Assembly (NCBI GenBank): GCA_963732335.1
Contig: CAVSZO010000005.1
Coordinates: 62,001-126,000, forward strand
DNA: 64,000 nt
Source of the DNA: Desertimonas sp963732335
Lineage (GTDB): Bacteria > Actinomycetota > Acidimicrobiia > Acidimicrobiales > Ilumatobacteraceae
Direction of reading: 5' to 3'
Of the stretch, positions 44,385-53,541 are shown piece after piece. The number at the start of each line of letters is the position of its first letter. Positions within the stretch are counted from its first letter, which is position 1. A program made the translations under genes and the position numbers. The notes under the pieces were generated by a model. The model had not been told where the DNA came from. It did not search any database and was given only the letters and a program-made list of their open reading frames with translations.

Positions 44385-47300
44385 GTGCACGACAACCGGC
44401 GCCTGATCGAGGAGCGCATCGACCGCGAGCTGTTCGAACGCGTGCTGCCGCTCGTCCACCCGCGCCGGCAGGCGATGAGCGTCGAGGCCGGGCCTTCGCT
44501 CGATGCCATGCGACCGTTCCCCGTGCCGTCGCCGTGGGGACCGCCGTGGGGCACGACATGGTTCCGCTGCCGGGCCGACGTGCCCACCGAGTGGGCGTCG
44601 CAGCGGGTCGAGGCGATCATCGATCTCGGCTTCGCCGCTGACAGCCCGGGATTCCAGTGCGAGGGCCTCGTGCGTGGACCACACGGCGAACCGCTGCAGG
44701 GCATCCACCCGCGGCGTACGGCCGTACCCGTCGCCGCCGGCCCGGGTCCGGTGGAGGTCGTCATCGAAGCGGCGTCGAACCCGACGTTCCCGCACTTCCA
44801 GCCGTCTCCGCTCGGTTCGCCGTCGACTGCGGGCGAGTCCCCGCTCTACGAGTTCACCCGTGCCGACCTCGTGGTCGTCGACGAGGACGCCGAGGCGCTG
44901 CTCCACGACTTCAACGTCCTCGACGGCGTGATGCGCACCCTGGCCGTCACCGACCGTCGCCGGCCAAGGCTCCTTCGCCTGCTCGCCGACGGGCTCGACG
45001 CCGTCGCCGCCGGGGCCACACCGGCCGAGGTGCGGTCGATTCTGGCCCCCGCGCTGGCGACACCCACCGGCCCGTCGGCCCACCGCGCCATCGCCACCGG
45101 GCACGCCCACATCGACACGGCGTGGCTGTGGCCGATCCGCGAGACGGTGCGCAAGTGTGTGCGCACGTTCGCCTCGGCGGTGGCGTTGATGGACGGCGAG
45201 CCCGACTTCGTGTTCTCCTGCTCGCAGGCGCAGCAGTACGAGTGGGTGCGCGAGCGCGAACCCGAGCTGTTCGAGCGCATCGCCGCCAAGGTCGCGGCCG
45301 GCCAGTGGGTACCGGTCGGGGGGATGTGGGTCGAGGCCGACATGAACCTCCCGTCGGGAGAGAGCATCGCCCGCCAGATCGTCCACGGGCAGCGCTGGTT
45401 CGCCGAGCACTTCGGCGTCACGTGCACGGAGGTGTGGATCCCCGACGTGTTCGGCTATCCCGGCAGCCTCCCGCAGATCTTCGCCGCCGGCGGGATGCGC
45501 CGCTTCGTGACGCAGAAGCTGTCGTGGAACAAGACCAACCGATTCCCCCACCAGACGTTCTGGTGGGAGGGCATCGACGGCAGCCGCGTGCTCACCCACT
45601 TCCCACCGGTCGACACGTACAACGCTGAGATGACGCCCGGCGAGCTGAGCGAGTCGATGGAGCGCTTCGCCGAGCACGCCTGGAGCAACGTCTCGCTGCT
45701 CCCCTACGGCTACGGCGACGGCGGGGGCGGGCCGACGCGCGAGATGCTGGCGCGGGCCGCCCGGCTCGCCGACCTCGACCCGATGCCGCACGTCGAGCTC
45801 GGATCGGCGGCGCAGTTCTTCGAGCACGTCGAGGCGGAGGCGGCGGCCGGGGCGCCGGTGCCGGTGTGGCGCGGTGAGCTGTACTTCGAGACCCATCGGG
45901 GAACGCTCACGAGCCAGCTGCGGACCAAGCTCGGCAACCGCCGGTGCGAGCGGCTGTTGCGCGAGGCCGAGCTGTGGGCGGCGACTGCGGCTGCTGGTGG
46001 CGGCGACGTCGACTCCCACGAGCTGGACGCAGCCTGGCGAGAGGTGCTCACCCAGCAATTCCACGACATCCTCCCCGGCTCGTCGATCGCCTGGGTCCAC
46101 GCCGACGCCGAGGAGGTTTTCGACCGCATCGCCGGCGACCTCGAAGAACGCATCACCGACCGCCTGGCCGCATTGGCTCCGACCGGCGCGGTGGTGGCCA
46201 ACTCGGCGACGCTCGACCGTGCCGAGGTCCTCTCCACCGCGGCCACGCCATCGGGTGAGGGTCCCACGCAGCAGCTCCCGGACGGACGCACCGCGGCATT
46301 CGTCATCGCTCCCGGTCTCGGACTGGCGCCGCTCGCGGCCGCCGCCCTGGCGCCCGGAACCGGCGGCCGTGCTCCCCAGGTCGTAGTCACCGACCGCTCG
46401 ATGTCCAACGGCCAGCTTGCAGTCAGCTGGGCCCTCGACGGCACGCTCACGTCGGTCATCGACGTCGCCCGCGGGCGCGAGCTGATCCCCGCTGGGGCGG
46501 TCGCTGCCGAGCTGCTGCTCGCTCCCGATCACCCGGTGCAGTACGACGCCTGGGACCTCGAGTCGTGGACGATCGACGCGTCGGCGCCCGTCGGACCAGC
46601 CGACTCGATCGACGTCGAGGCCGCCGGCCCACTCGTCGGGATCGTCGCGGTGAAGCGAGCGTTCGGGCCGTCGTCGGCGATCGTCCGCTACGTCCTGCGC
46701 GCCGGGTCACCGCGTCTCGACGTCCAGATCGACCTCGATTGGCAGCACGACGAGCACCTCCTGTCGATGCGCTTCCCGATCGACGTGCACTCCGACACCG
46801 CCAGCTGCGGCATCCAGTTCGGGGCCGTGCGCCGCCCGACGCACGCCTCGACGACGTGGGATGCCGCCAAGTTCGAGGTGTGTGCCCATCGCTACGTCGA
46901 CGTTTCCGAACCCGACTTCGGCGTCGCCGTGCTCAACAACGGGCGCTACGGACACGGTCTGTTCGGAGGCGCGGGTCTGGGCGGTGCCCAGGGGACACAG
47001 ATCCGAGTCAGCCTCGCCAGGGCGGCGAAGTACCCGGACCCCGCGGCCGACCGCGGTCAGCACGCCGTGACGCTGGCGTTGCTCCCGCACGGACCCGGGC
47101 TCGCCGACGTCGTCGCCGAGGCGGAGCGGCTCGACCTGCCGCTACGTATCGTCGGCGAGGGACCGCGTGGTGGGCCCGGCAGCGAGTTGCCGGCGCCGGT
47201 GGTGACGGTGACCGGCCGTGGCGTCGAGGTCGATGCCGTGAAGGTCGCCGACGACGGGAGTGGCGACCTCGTCGTCCGTCTGCACGAGGCGACCGGCAAC

Positions 47301-47468
47301 CGCGTGGCCGCCACGGTCGCAACCTCCAGACGGATCGCCGCCGCCGCAGCGTGCGACCTGATGGAGGAGCCGCAGCGTCACTTCGAGGTCTCCGACGGCA
47401 TCTGCGCCCTGACCCTGCGCCCGTTCCAGCTGATGACCCTGCGCCTGACCCCGGACCGCCGCCCGTGA
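44385..47468 (+). CDS. GH38 alpha-mannosidase
   Basis: 1,027 residues, intact. GH38 zinc-site residues in IATGHAHIDTAWLWPIRETV, the catalytic nucleophile Asp in VWIPDVFGYPGSLPQIF, TQKLSWNKTNRFPHQTFWWE, and the mid-domain QQFHDILPGSSIAWVHADA are all present. GTG 44385 chosen because it begins the family N-terminus (DNRRLIEERIDRELFE). No signal peptide, so cytoplasmic. Divergent from the STAND-BTAD regulator with 42 bp between. Confidence 0.95.
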   Translation: MHDNRRLIEERIDRELFERVLPLVHPRRQAMSVEAGPSLDAMRPFPVPSPWGPPWGTTWFRCRADVPTEWASQRVEAIIDLGFAADSPGFQCEGLVRGPHGEPLQGIHPRRTAVPVAAGPGPVEVVIEAASNPTFPHFQPSPLGSPSTAGESPLYEFTRADLVVVDEDAEALLHDFNVLDGVMRTLAVTDRRRPRLLRLLADGLDAVAAGATPAEVRSILAPALATPTGPSAHRAIATGHAHIDTAWLWPIRETVRKCVRTFASAVALMDGEPDFVFSCSQAQQYEWVREREPELFERIAAKVAAGQWVPVGGMWVEADMNLPSGESIARQIVHGQRWFAEHFGVTCTEVWIPDVFGYPGSLPQIFAAGGMRRFVTQKLSWNKTNRFPHQTFWWEGIDGSRVLTHFPPVDTYNAEMTPGELSESMERFAEHAWSNVSLLPYGYGDGGGGPTREMLARAARLADLDPMPHVELGSAAQFFEHVEAEAAAGAPVPVWRGELYFETHRGTLTSQLRTKLGNRRCERLLREAELWAATAAAGGGDVDSHELDAAWREVLTQQFHDILPGSSIAWVHADAEEVFDRIAGDLEERITDRLAALAPTGAVVANSATLDRAEVLSTAATPSGEGPTQQLPDGRTAAFVIAPGLGLAPLAAAALAPGTGGRAPQVVVTDRSMSNGQLAVSWALDGTLTSVIDVARGRELIPAGAVAAELLLAPDHPVQYDAWDLESWTIDASAPVGPADSIDVEAAGPLVGIVAVKRAFGPSSAIVRYVLRAGSPRLDVQIDLDWQHDEHLLSMRFPIDVHSDTASCGIQFGAVRRPTHASTTWDAAKFEVCAHRYVDVSEPDFGVAVLNNGRYGHGLFGGAGLGGAQGTQIRVSLARAAKYPDPAADRGQHAVTLALLPHGPGLADVVAEAERLDLPLRIVGEGPRGGPGSELPAPVVTVTGRGVEVDAVKVADDGSGDLVVRLHEATGNRVAATVATSRRIAAAAACDLMEEPQRHFEVSDGICALTLRPFQLMTLRLTPDRRP

Positions 47469-47478
47469 TCTTTGAGCG

Positions 47479-47796
47479 CTACGCGCCTCGCCCGTCGATG
47501 GCGGCCTGGTCGTAAGGCTCGATCATGATGCACTCGCCGGGGCACTCCTCGGCCGCCTCGACCGCCGAGTCGATCAGCGAGTCGGGGATTTGGGCGACGC
47601 CCTTGCCGCCGTCCGGCCCGTGCCCGGCGCCGTCGACACCGTCGAACACGATCGTCGCGCCGAAGTGACTCGCCTCCTCCTTCACGACCCACAAGCCGTC
47701 GTCACGGCCGACGAAGACATCCGGGCAGATCTCCGAGCAGATCCCGTCACCGGTGCAGAGATCCTGGTCGATCCAGACCATCAGCGTGGTTGCCAT
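47479..47796 (-). CDS. Ferredoxin with CxxDxxC cluster motif
   Basis: 105 residues. Cluster ligands in CTGDGICSEICPDVF and the distal AEECPGECI. The position normally holding the second Cys of a 4Fe-4S site is Asp, as in ferredoxins with a 3Fe-4S or atypical 4Fe-4S cluster that feed cytochromes P450. No P450 is in the window. ATG 47796, divergent from a phosphoesterase. Confidence 0.9.
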   Translation of the reverse strand: MATTLMVWIDQDLCTGDGICSEICPDVFVGRDDGLWVVKEEASHFGATIVFDGVDGAGHGPDGGKGVAQIPDSLIDSAVEAAEECPGECIMIEPYDQAAIDGRGA

Positions 47797-47872
47797 GGGT
47801 AGGAGGATAGGCGCTCGCCGGACGCGATGAACTGGCGACGCGCGTGGCGTCCGAACGTGCGACGATCACGGC

Positions 47873-48631
47873 ATGCCCCCGCCCGGTCTCGACGGCGCTG
47901 ACGCCGTCACCGTCCTGCAAATCACGGACACACATCTGTCAGCCGTCGCCGGCCTGCCGGCATCGGTGCGCTGGCTGCTCGGCCAGGTTGCGGCTGATCC
48001 GCCCGACCTCGTCGCCCTCACCGGTGACATCGTCTTCGAGGATCCCGACGACGTCGACGATCGAGAATTCGCCCAGGCCGTTTTCGCCGACCTGCCGAGC
48101 CCGCTGCTGACGATCCCGGGCAACCACGACATCGGCTTCTACGGCGAGGACGAGCAACGTCCCGGCCGGCTCGCCGCGTTCGTCGAGGCGTGGGGCAGCG
48201 ACCGTTTCTCGGTCGACGCCGCCGGATGGCGCCTCGTCGGCGCCAACGCCTATCTCCTGGGTGAGCCAGAGCACGACGGCTGGCTGCGTGAAGCCGTGGC
48301 GGTCGACCGGCCCGTCGGCGTGTTCATCCACCAGCCGGTGGTCGACGACCGCCGCGACGGGTGGGAGATGCCGCCGGTGGTGTCCGCTGCCTTCGACAAG
48401 GCCATCGACGGTGCCGACGTTCGACTCGTTGCCTCAGGCCACCGCCACCGCTACGCCGACCGGGGCCGCCACGTGTGGGCTCCGTCGACCACGATCCCCG
48501 GTGAGGAGCGCGACGAGTGGAGCGACTCGAGTCTGGGCGCCGTCGAGTTCACGTTCCGCGGCGACGGCACGTTCGCTCACCGTCTGCTCCGCGTTCCTGT
48601 GGAGGCTCCCGGCCTGCCGCTCAGGGCGTGA
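47873..48631 (+). CDS. Calcineurin-like metallophosphoesterase (CpdA-like)
   Basis: 252 residues. Metal ligands appear in order: VLQITDTHLS, VALTGDIVF, TIPGNHDIGFYGED, VFIHQPVVD and VASGHRHRYADRG. Similar to cAMP phosphodiesterase-like enzymes; the substrate is not shown. ATG 47873. Intact, no signal peptide. Confidence 0.9.
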   Translation: MPPPGLDGADAVTVLQITDTHLSAVAGLPASVRWLLGQVAADPPDLVALTGDIVFEDPDDVDDREFAQAVFADLPSPLLTIPGNHDIGFYGEDEQRPGRLAAFVEAWGSDRFSVDAAGWRLVGANAYLLGEPEHDGWLREAVAVDRPVGVFIHQPVVDDRRDGWEMPPVVSAAFDKAIDGADVRLVASGHRHRYADRGRHVWAPSTTIPGEERDEWSDSSLGAVEFTFRGDGTFAHRLLRVPVEAPGLPLRA

Positions 48632-49872
48632 GGTGGTCGAGGGCGACGGCCGCGTACATGGCAATACCGGTGGCCATCGCCTGCTCGTCGAACACGACGT
48701 GGTTGGAGTGGTTCGGCGCCGCCTTGGACAGGTCGACGTCTGGAGAAGTCCCACCGAGGAACATCATCGAGCCGGGCACGCGCTGGAGCACGTAGCTGAA
48801 GTCCTCGGCGCCCATGATCGGGTGGGGGAGCTCGATCACGTTCTCCGTTCCGGCCACCAGTTGGGCCAGCTCCAGGGCGTGGCCGGCGAAGCCGTCATCG
48901 TTCACCGTCACCGGGTATCCGGAGTCGATCTCGACCGTCGCCGTCACACCGTGGGCGGCGGCGATCCCCTCGGCGACGCGGCTGATGTTGCCGTGGACCC
49001 GCGTCCTCGTCGCTTCGCTGACCGCCCTGATCGTCCCCTCGATGTGGGCCGTCTCGGGGATGATGTTGTCGGTCGTGCCGGCGGAGATGCGCCCGACCGT
49101 CACGACGCAGGGATCGAACACGTCGATCGTGCGGGTCACCATCGTCTGCAGGGCCTGGACGATCTCGCAGGCGACGGGGATCGGGTCGACGGCGCGGAAC
49201 GGCTCGCTGGCGTGCCCGCCCTCGCCCTTGATCGTGATCAACAGCGTGTCGGCGGACGCCATCGTCGGCCCGCCGCGGCAGGTCAGCCAGCCCGTCGGGC
49301 AGCATCGACGTGATGTGCAGGGCGAACGCTCCGGTCACCGGTGACGGCGTGCCGTCGGCCAGCGGCGGGACGTCGAGGAGGCCCTCGTCGAGCATGAACC
49401 GCGCCCCGTGCTCGCCCTCCTCGCCGGGTTGGAACATGAACAGCACCCGACCCGCCAGATCGCCGGCGTGCTCGGCGAGGAGGCGGGCCGCACCGACGAG
49501 CATCGCCGTGTGCGTGTCGTGACCGCATGCGTGCATCTGGTTGTCGTTCTTCGACGAGAACTCCAGGCCGGTGTCCTCGGCCAGCGGCAGGGCGTCCATG
49601 TCGCCGCGCAGCAGCACGGTCGGCCCCGGCTTGCCGCCGGTGAGCAGGGCGGCGACGCCGCTCGTGGTCTCGTGCACGGTGACGTCGAGGGGGAGCGGCT
49701 CGATGGCGGAAAGCACCTGCTCCTGGGTGATCGGCAGGTCGTTGCCGACCTCTGGCCAGCGATGCAGCGTCCGGCGCAGCTTCACCGCCTCCGCCAGCGC
49801 CCCCGCCGCCTCGTCGCGCAACCCCTCGACGTCGATGGGCGCGGCCCGCTCGTGCTGGTGGTCGCCACTCAT
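48621..49872 (-). CDS. M20 amidohydrolase (hippurate hydrolase/N-acyl amino acid amidohydrolase type), one frameshift
   Basis: About 416 residues. Metal motifs VLLRGDMDALPLAEDTG, QMHACGHDTHTAMLVGAA and FMFQPGEEGEHGARFML in the N-terminal frame; after a shift near 49270 the dimerisation domain (TIKGEGGHASEPFRAVDPIP) and the last ligand His (LPHPIMGAEDFSYVLQRVPG) follow. ATG 49872. Hydrolyses N-acyl or aryl amides of amino acids. Overlaps the convergent phosphoesterase end by 11 nt. Confidence 0.9.
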
Positions 49873-49972
49873 GCCACCCGATCGTACGAAGCATTTCCCT
49901 TTCCGGTGTGCGCCGACGCCCAGGGGAGGCAGCACGGTGCATCACGCGCCGGCCGACACAAGGAGACGATGG

Positions 49973-50248
49973 ATGCCCGCAGGAATGTACGGAGCCGATC
50001 CCGAGCAACTGAGCGCCCTCGGCAGCAAGCTCGTCGGCCAGAACGAACCGATCGCCCAGATCCAGTCGGTCGTGTTCACGACGCTCGCCGGGACGACGTG
50101 GCAGGGTCCCGCCCGCGACAAGTTCGAGACGGAGTGGAACGACCAGTTCAACCCCGCCCTCAACGCCCTCAAGGACGCCTTCACGGCGGCTGGCAACGAA
50201 TGCACCCAACGGGCGGCGTCGCTCACCCAAGTCATGGGCGTGGCGTAG
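49973..50248 (+). CDS. WXG100-family (ESAT-6-like) protein
   Basis: 91-residue helical hairpin protein. The WXG turn is TTWQGPARDKFETEWN, flanked by helices PEQLSALGSKLVGQNEPIAQ and LNALKDAFTAAGNECTQRAA. AGGAG at 49961-49965 is well placed for ATG 49973. Substrates of type VII secretion have this form, but no EccC-type ATPase or partner gene is in the window. A large palindrome follows. Confidence 0.85.
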   Translation: MPAGMYGADPEQLSALGSKLVGQNEPIAQIQSVVFTTLAGTTWQGPARDKFETEWNDQFNPALNALKDAFTAAGNECTQRAASLTQVMGVA

Positions 50249-50267
50249 GCGCGCTAGCAGAGGCGTC

Positions 50268-50454
50268 GGGTCCGGCGCCCGCGACCTCTCGTCGGTAGTG
50301 CTCTTGAAGCGGATGCTGCCCGGCTGGAGCAACCGATGGGTGTACAGGGGACGGAACAGTCATGTAAACACCCATCGGTTGTCGATTCCGACGCAAGGCC
50401 GGTGCCGCACCGACTTCAAGAGCAGGCAGACGTGAGGTCGCGACGCCTGGACCC
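50268..50454. repeat. 187-nt nested palindrome with conserved 61-nt tip (copy 1)
   Basis: Successive arms pair inward: GGGTCC (50268-50273) with GGACCC (50449-50454); GCGACCTC (50281-50288) with GAGGTCGC (50434-50441); GCTCTTGAAG (50300-50309) with CTTCAAGAGC (50414-50423); CAACCGATGGGTGT (50330-50343) with ACACCCATCGGTTG (50368-50381). The tip 50330-50390 recurs at 56863-56923 with one mismatch, while the outer arms there are different. Non-coding, between two plus-strand genes. Confidence 0.75.
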
Positions 50455-50486
50455 GTCGCGATCAACATCGCCCCTACGCTGGCGGC

Positions 50487-50735
50487 GTGAAACAGCTCGA
50501 GTTCACGATCGAGCCGTTCGTCGAGGGCAATCCTGGGCCGCACGTCCGCGCCGCCGTGGCCGCGGTCGAGTCGTTCGGAGCCACCGTCGAGTTCGGCCCG
50601 TTCGGTTCGACGTGCCAGGCGCCGGGGGCGGCGATGCCCGACATCGTCGCCGCCGTCGTCAAGGAGGCGTTCGCCAACGGCGCCACCCACGTGTCGCTGC
50701 ACGTCTCGGCCACCGACGACGGGACCGCGGAGTGA
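50487..50735 (+). CDS. Thiamine-binding (MTH1187/YkoF-like) protein
   Basis: 82 residues: MKQLEFTIEPFVEGNPGPHV, VEFGPFGSTCQAP and ANGATHVSLHVSATDD fit the small thiamine/HMP-binding fold family. Cytoplasmic. Its stop overlaps the next gene's GTG. Role in thiamine handling is inferred from the family only. Confidence 0.75.
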   Translation: MKQLEFTIEPFVEGNPGPHVRAAVAAVESFGATVEFGPFGSTCQAPGAAMPDIVAAVVKEAFANGATHVSLHVSATDDGTAE

Positions 50736-51088
50736 GCGCTGACCAGGTGCTCGACGCCATCAAGCCGGTGCTCGACGCCGTCGGTGCCACGCTCGTGCGC
50801 CCGGACCAACGGCTGTCGTCCGACATTCCCATCGTGTGGGAGGGCGTTGTCGTCGCCGCCGTGCGGACAGCTCCGCTGCACGGCGCTCTCGACCGGCTCA
50901 TCGAATCCGTCGAATCAGATCTCGGCGGGCGCCTCGGCGAGCTACGCCGCGAGGACAAGCAGCACGCCGTCCGCCTCCTTCACGAACGCGGCGCCTTCGT
51001 CCTGCGCAAGGCAGTCGACGACATCGCCGACCGCATGCACGTGAGCCGCATCACGGTCTACAACTACCTCAACGCGATCACCCGATGA
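50732..51088 (+). CDS. YheO/DauR-type helix-turn-helix protein
   Basis: 118 residues. The C-terminal HTH (ERGAFVLRKAVDDIADRMHV followed by SRITVYNYL) is the HTH_22 type of the YheO/DauR family; the usual N-terminal PAS-like part is short (DAIKPVLDAVGATLVRPDQR). GTG 50732 overlaps the thiamine-binding protein stop and its own stop overlaps the HAD start, so three genes are coupled. Confidence 0.72.
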   Translation: MSADQVLDAIKPVLDAVGATLVRPDQRLSSDIPIVWEGVVVAAVRTAPLHGALDRLIESVESDLGGRLGELRREDKQHAVRLLHERGAFVLRKAVDDIADRMHVSRITVYNYLNAITR

Positions 51089-51768
51089 GGCCCTTCGACC
51101 TCATCGGCCTCGACGCCGACGACACGTTGTGGCACAGCGAGGACTCGTTCCACGAGGTCGAGCGCCGTTACGTCGATCTGCTCACGCCTTACGTCGCCGA
51201 TGGCGTCGACATCCGTGGCGCGCTACGCGCCACCGAGCAGCGGCACCTGCCGATCTCCGGGTATGGCGTCAAGGCGTTCACGTTGTCGCTGGTCGAGTGT
51301 GCCGTCACCGTGACCCAGGGCAATGTTCCGGCGAACGTGATCGGCGATGTGCTCGCCCTCGGCATGGGCATGCTGATCGAGCCGGTGCGGCTCCTCGACG
51401 GTGTCGCCGAGGTGCTTGCCGACCTCGGTCGCGACCACCGTCTGGTACTCATCACCAAGGGCGATCTCGTCCACCAGTCGCGCAAGCTCGAATCGTCGGG
51501 CCTCGCCCACCACTTCAGCCACATCGACATCGTGATGGAGAAGGACGAGGCCACCTACCGGCGGATCCTCGCCGACCTCGGCGTCGAGCCGGCGCGCTTC
51601 TGCATGATCGGCAACTCGGTGCGCAGCGACGTCCTTCCCGTGCTGGCCATCGGCGGTGCCGCCGTCCACGTCGCCTACCACGTCACGTGGGAGCACGAGA
51701 TGGTCGACCACGACGGGTCGATCGTCGCCGCCGAGACGTTGCGCGACGTTCCCGCCCTTCTCCGCTGA
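51085..51768 (+). CDS. HAD-superfamily hydrolase
   Basis: 227 residues. HAD motif I LIGLDADDTLWHSED, motif II LVLITKGDL, motif III Lys in MEKDEATYRRIL and motif IV MIGNSVRSDVLPVLAIGG. A phosphatase of unknown substrate. ATG 51085 overlaps the HTH gene stop. Confidence 0.88.
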   Translation: MRPFDLIGLDADDTLWHSEDSFHEVERRYVDLLTPYVADGVDIRGALRATEQRHLPISGYGVKAFTLSLVECAVTVTQGNVPANVIGDVLALGMGMLIEPVRLLDGVAEVLADLGRDHRLVLITKGDLVHQSRKLESSGLAHHFSHIDIVMEKDEATYRRILADLGVEPARFCMIGNSVRSDVLPVLAIGGAAVHVAYHVTWEHEMVDHDGSIVAAETLRDVPALLR

Positions 51769-51795
51769 AGACTGTGCCGCTACGTTCACCGGGCG

Positions 51796-52549
51796 ATGGA
51801 CCGTGACGACTTTCTGGCCGCGCTGCACGACGAGTCGACCGCCCTGCTGGCGGCGTCGCGCCACGCCGATCCCCGAGCTGCGGTGCCAGGCTGCCCGGAG
51901 TGGACGCCGGCCGACTTGGTGTGGCACATCGGTGAGGTTCACGACTTCTGGGGATGGATCGTCCGCGAGCGGGCGCTCGAACCCGATGCCTACGAGGACC
52001 CGACGCGGCCGGGCTCCGCCCTGCCCGTCGACGAGGCGTTCGCCGCCGTCGCCACGTTCGCCAGCGAGCGCGCCGCCGAATTGCACCGCGTCCTCGACCG
52101 ACACTGATCCGTCCACGGAGGTGTGGACATGGACGCCGCAGCACGACGTCGCCTGGGTGATACGGCGGATGGCCCACGAGACGGCGGTGCACCGCGTCGA
52201 CGCCGAGCACGCCGCCGGCGGCGAGCACCGCCTCGCTCCGGAGCTGGCCGCCGATGGGGTCGACGAGTTCCTCGAGTTCTTCTTCCCGCTCACCGCCGCC
52301 GAGACGCCGCCGCTCGCCGGCAGCGTGCACCTGCACTGCACGGACGCCGACGGCGAGTGGACTGTGCGACCCAGCGCGGACGGCGGCCAGACGGTTGCCC
52401 GTGACCACGCCAAGGCCGACGCAGCGTTGCGCGGCGAGGCCCACGACCTGCTCATGGTGCTGTGGCGACGCTCGCCGCTCGACAGCGTGACCGTGTTCGG
52501 CGACGCCGACCTGGCGACGGCGTTCGTCAACCGTCCATCCAACGACTGA
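51796..52549 (+). CDS. Maleylpyruvate isomerase/DinB-fold (mycothiol-dependent type) protein, one frameshift
   Basis: About 250 residues. N-terminal DinB helices with the metal-site DLVWHIGEVHDFWGWIV and VPGCPEWTPADL; after a shift near 52106 comes VAWVIRRMAHETAVHRVDAE (second metal His pair) and a C-terminal sterol-carrier-like domain (ARDHAKADAALRGEAHDLLM). Family members use mycothiol as cofactor or bind ligands without catalysis. Confidence 0.85.
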
Positions 52550-52562
52550 CTCCGACCGCTGC

Positions 52563-53489
52563 TCAGAGCTTGTGCAGTTGCACGCTCGTCACGCGGTGGT
52601 CGGCGGCCTTGTGCAGGATCAGCGAGGCCCGCTCCCGCGTCGGCAAGATGTTGTCGCGCAGGTTGAGACCGTTGATGTCGTGCCAGATGGTCGTCGCCGT
52701 GTCGCGGGCCTCCTCGTCGGTCAGCGCGGCGAAGTGACGGAAGAAGCTGTTGGGATCCTTGAACACCGTCTCGCGCAGGGCCATGAAGCGGGCGATGAAC
52801 CAGGCGAGGATGTCGGACTCCTCGGCATCGATGTAGATCGAGAAGTCGAAGTAGTCGCTCACGAACTCGGTGGCGCGACTGCCGACCTGGAGGACGTTGA
52901 GCCCCTCGAGGATGAGGATGTCCGGCTGGCGGACGAACGTCTCCTCGTCCTCGAGCACGTCGTAGACGACGTGGCTGTACACGGGGGCGCGCACCTCGCC
53001 GGCCCCGCTCTTGACGTCGCGCAGGAACGCCAGCAACCGGCGCGTGTCGTAGCTCTCAGGGAACCCCTTGCGGGCCATCAGGCCACGTTCTTCGAGGACC
53101 GCGTTGGGGTGGAGGAAACCATCGGTGGTGACGAGGTCGACATGGGGATGATCTGGCCAGCGCGACAGCAGCGCCTGCAGGATGCGGGCGAACGTGCTCT
53201 TGCCGACGGCAACGCTGCCGGCCACACCGATCACGTACGGAACACGCGGCGCCATCTGCCCGAGGAACGTCGAGGACACGCGTGCCAGCTCCTGCGACGC
53301 GCTGACGCGCAGGTTGAGCAGGCGCGACAGCGGGAGGTAGATGGCTGTGACCTCCTCGAGGTCGATCTGCTCGTTGATGCCGCGGAGCTTGTCGAGGTCC
53401 TCCTGCCGCAACGTCAGCGGTGTCGCCGCCCGCAGCGCCGCCCAGTCGTCGCGGTCGATCGTGACGTAGCGGCTCTCCGCGCCTGACAT
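52563..53489 (-). CDS. coaA: Pantothenate kinase type I
   Basis: 308 residues. First committed step of CoA synthesis. Walker A IGVAGSVAVGKSTFARILQ, HPHVDLVTTDGFLHPNAVLE, VRQPDILILEGLNVLQVG and SIYIDAEESDILAWFIARF are characteristic. ATG 53489 matches the family N-terminus (YVTIDRDDWAALR). Intact and divergent from a DNA methyltransferase-like gene with 52 bp between starts. Confidence 0.96.
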   Translation of the reverse strand: MSGAESRYVTIDRDDWAALRAATPLTLRQEDLDKLRGINEQIDLEEVTAIYLPLSRLLNLRVSASQELARVSSTFLGQMAPRVPYVIGVAGSVAVGKSTFARILQALLSRWPDHPHVDLVTTDGFLHPNAVLEERGLMARKGFPESYDTRRLLAFLRDVKSGAGEVRAPVYSHVVYDVLEDEETFVRQPDILILEGLNVLQVGSRATEFVSDYFDFSIYIDAEESDILAWFIARFMALRETVFKDPNSFFRHFAALTDEEARDTATTIWHDINGLNLRDNILPTRERASLILHKAADHRVTSVQLHKL

Positions 53490-53541
53490 CGTCACCGACC
53501 ATACGCTGCAGCCGTGGCCACGGCGCAACCGTCATCGACGA

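Noticed and set aside
44343..46532. Long minus-strand extension of the STAND regulator through the alpha-mannosidase
   Set aside because: The extension has no recognisable domain and is exactly antisense to conserved GH38 sequence; the regulator start fits ATG 44342.
46970..46999. CTGGGCGGTGCCCAG hairpin inside the alpha-mannosidase gene, the same as the terminator-like hairpin at 30972
   Set aside because: It falls in conserved coding sequence (GAGLGGAQ) and is explained by codon choice; no sign of a gene end there.
50336..51088. Open frame starting inside the conserved 61-nt palindrome tip and running into the HTH gene
   Set aside because: The first part is Arg-rich without family signal; the start is an artefact of the repeat. 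The HTH gene begins at GTG 50732.
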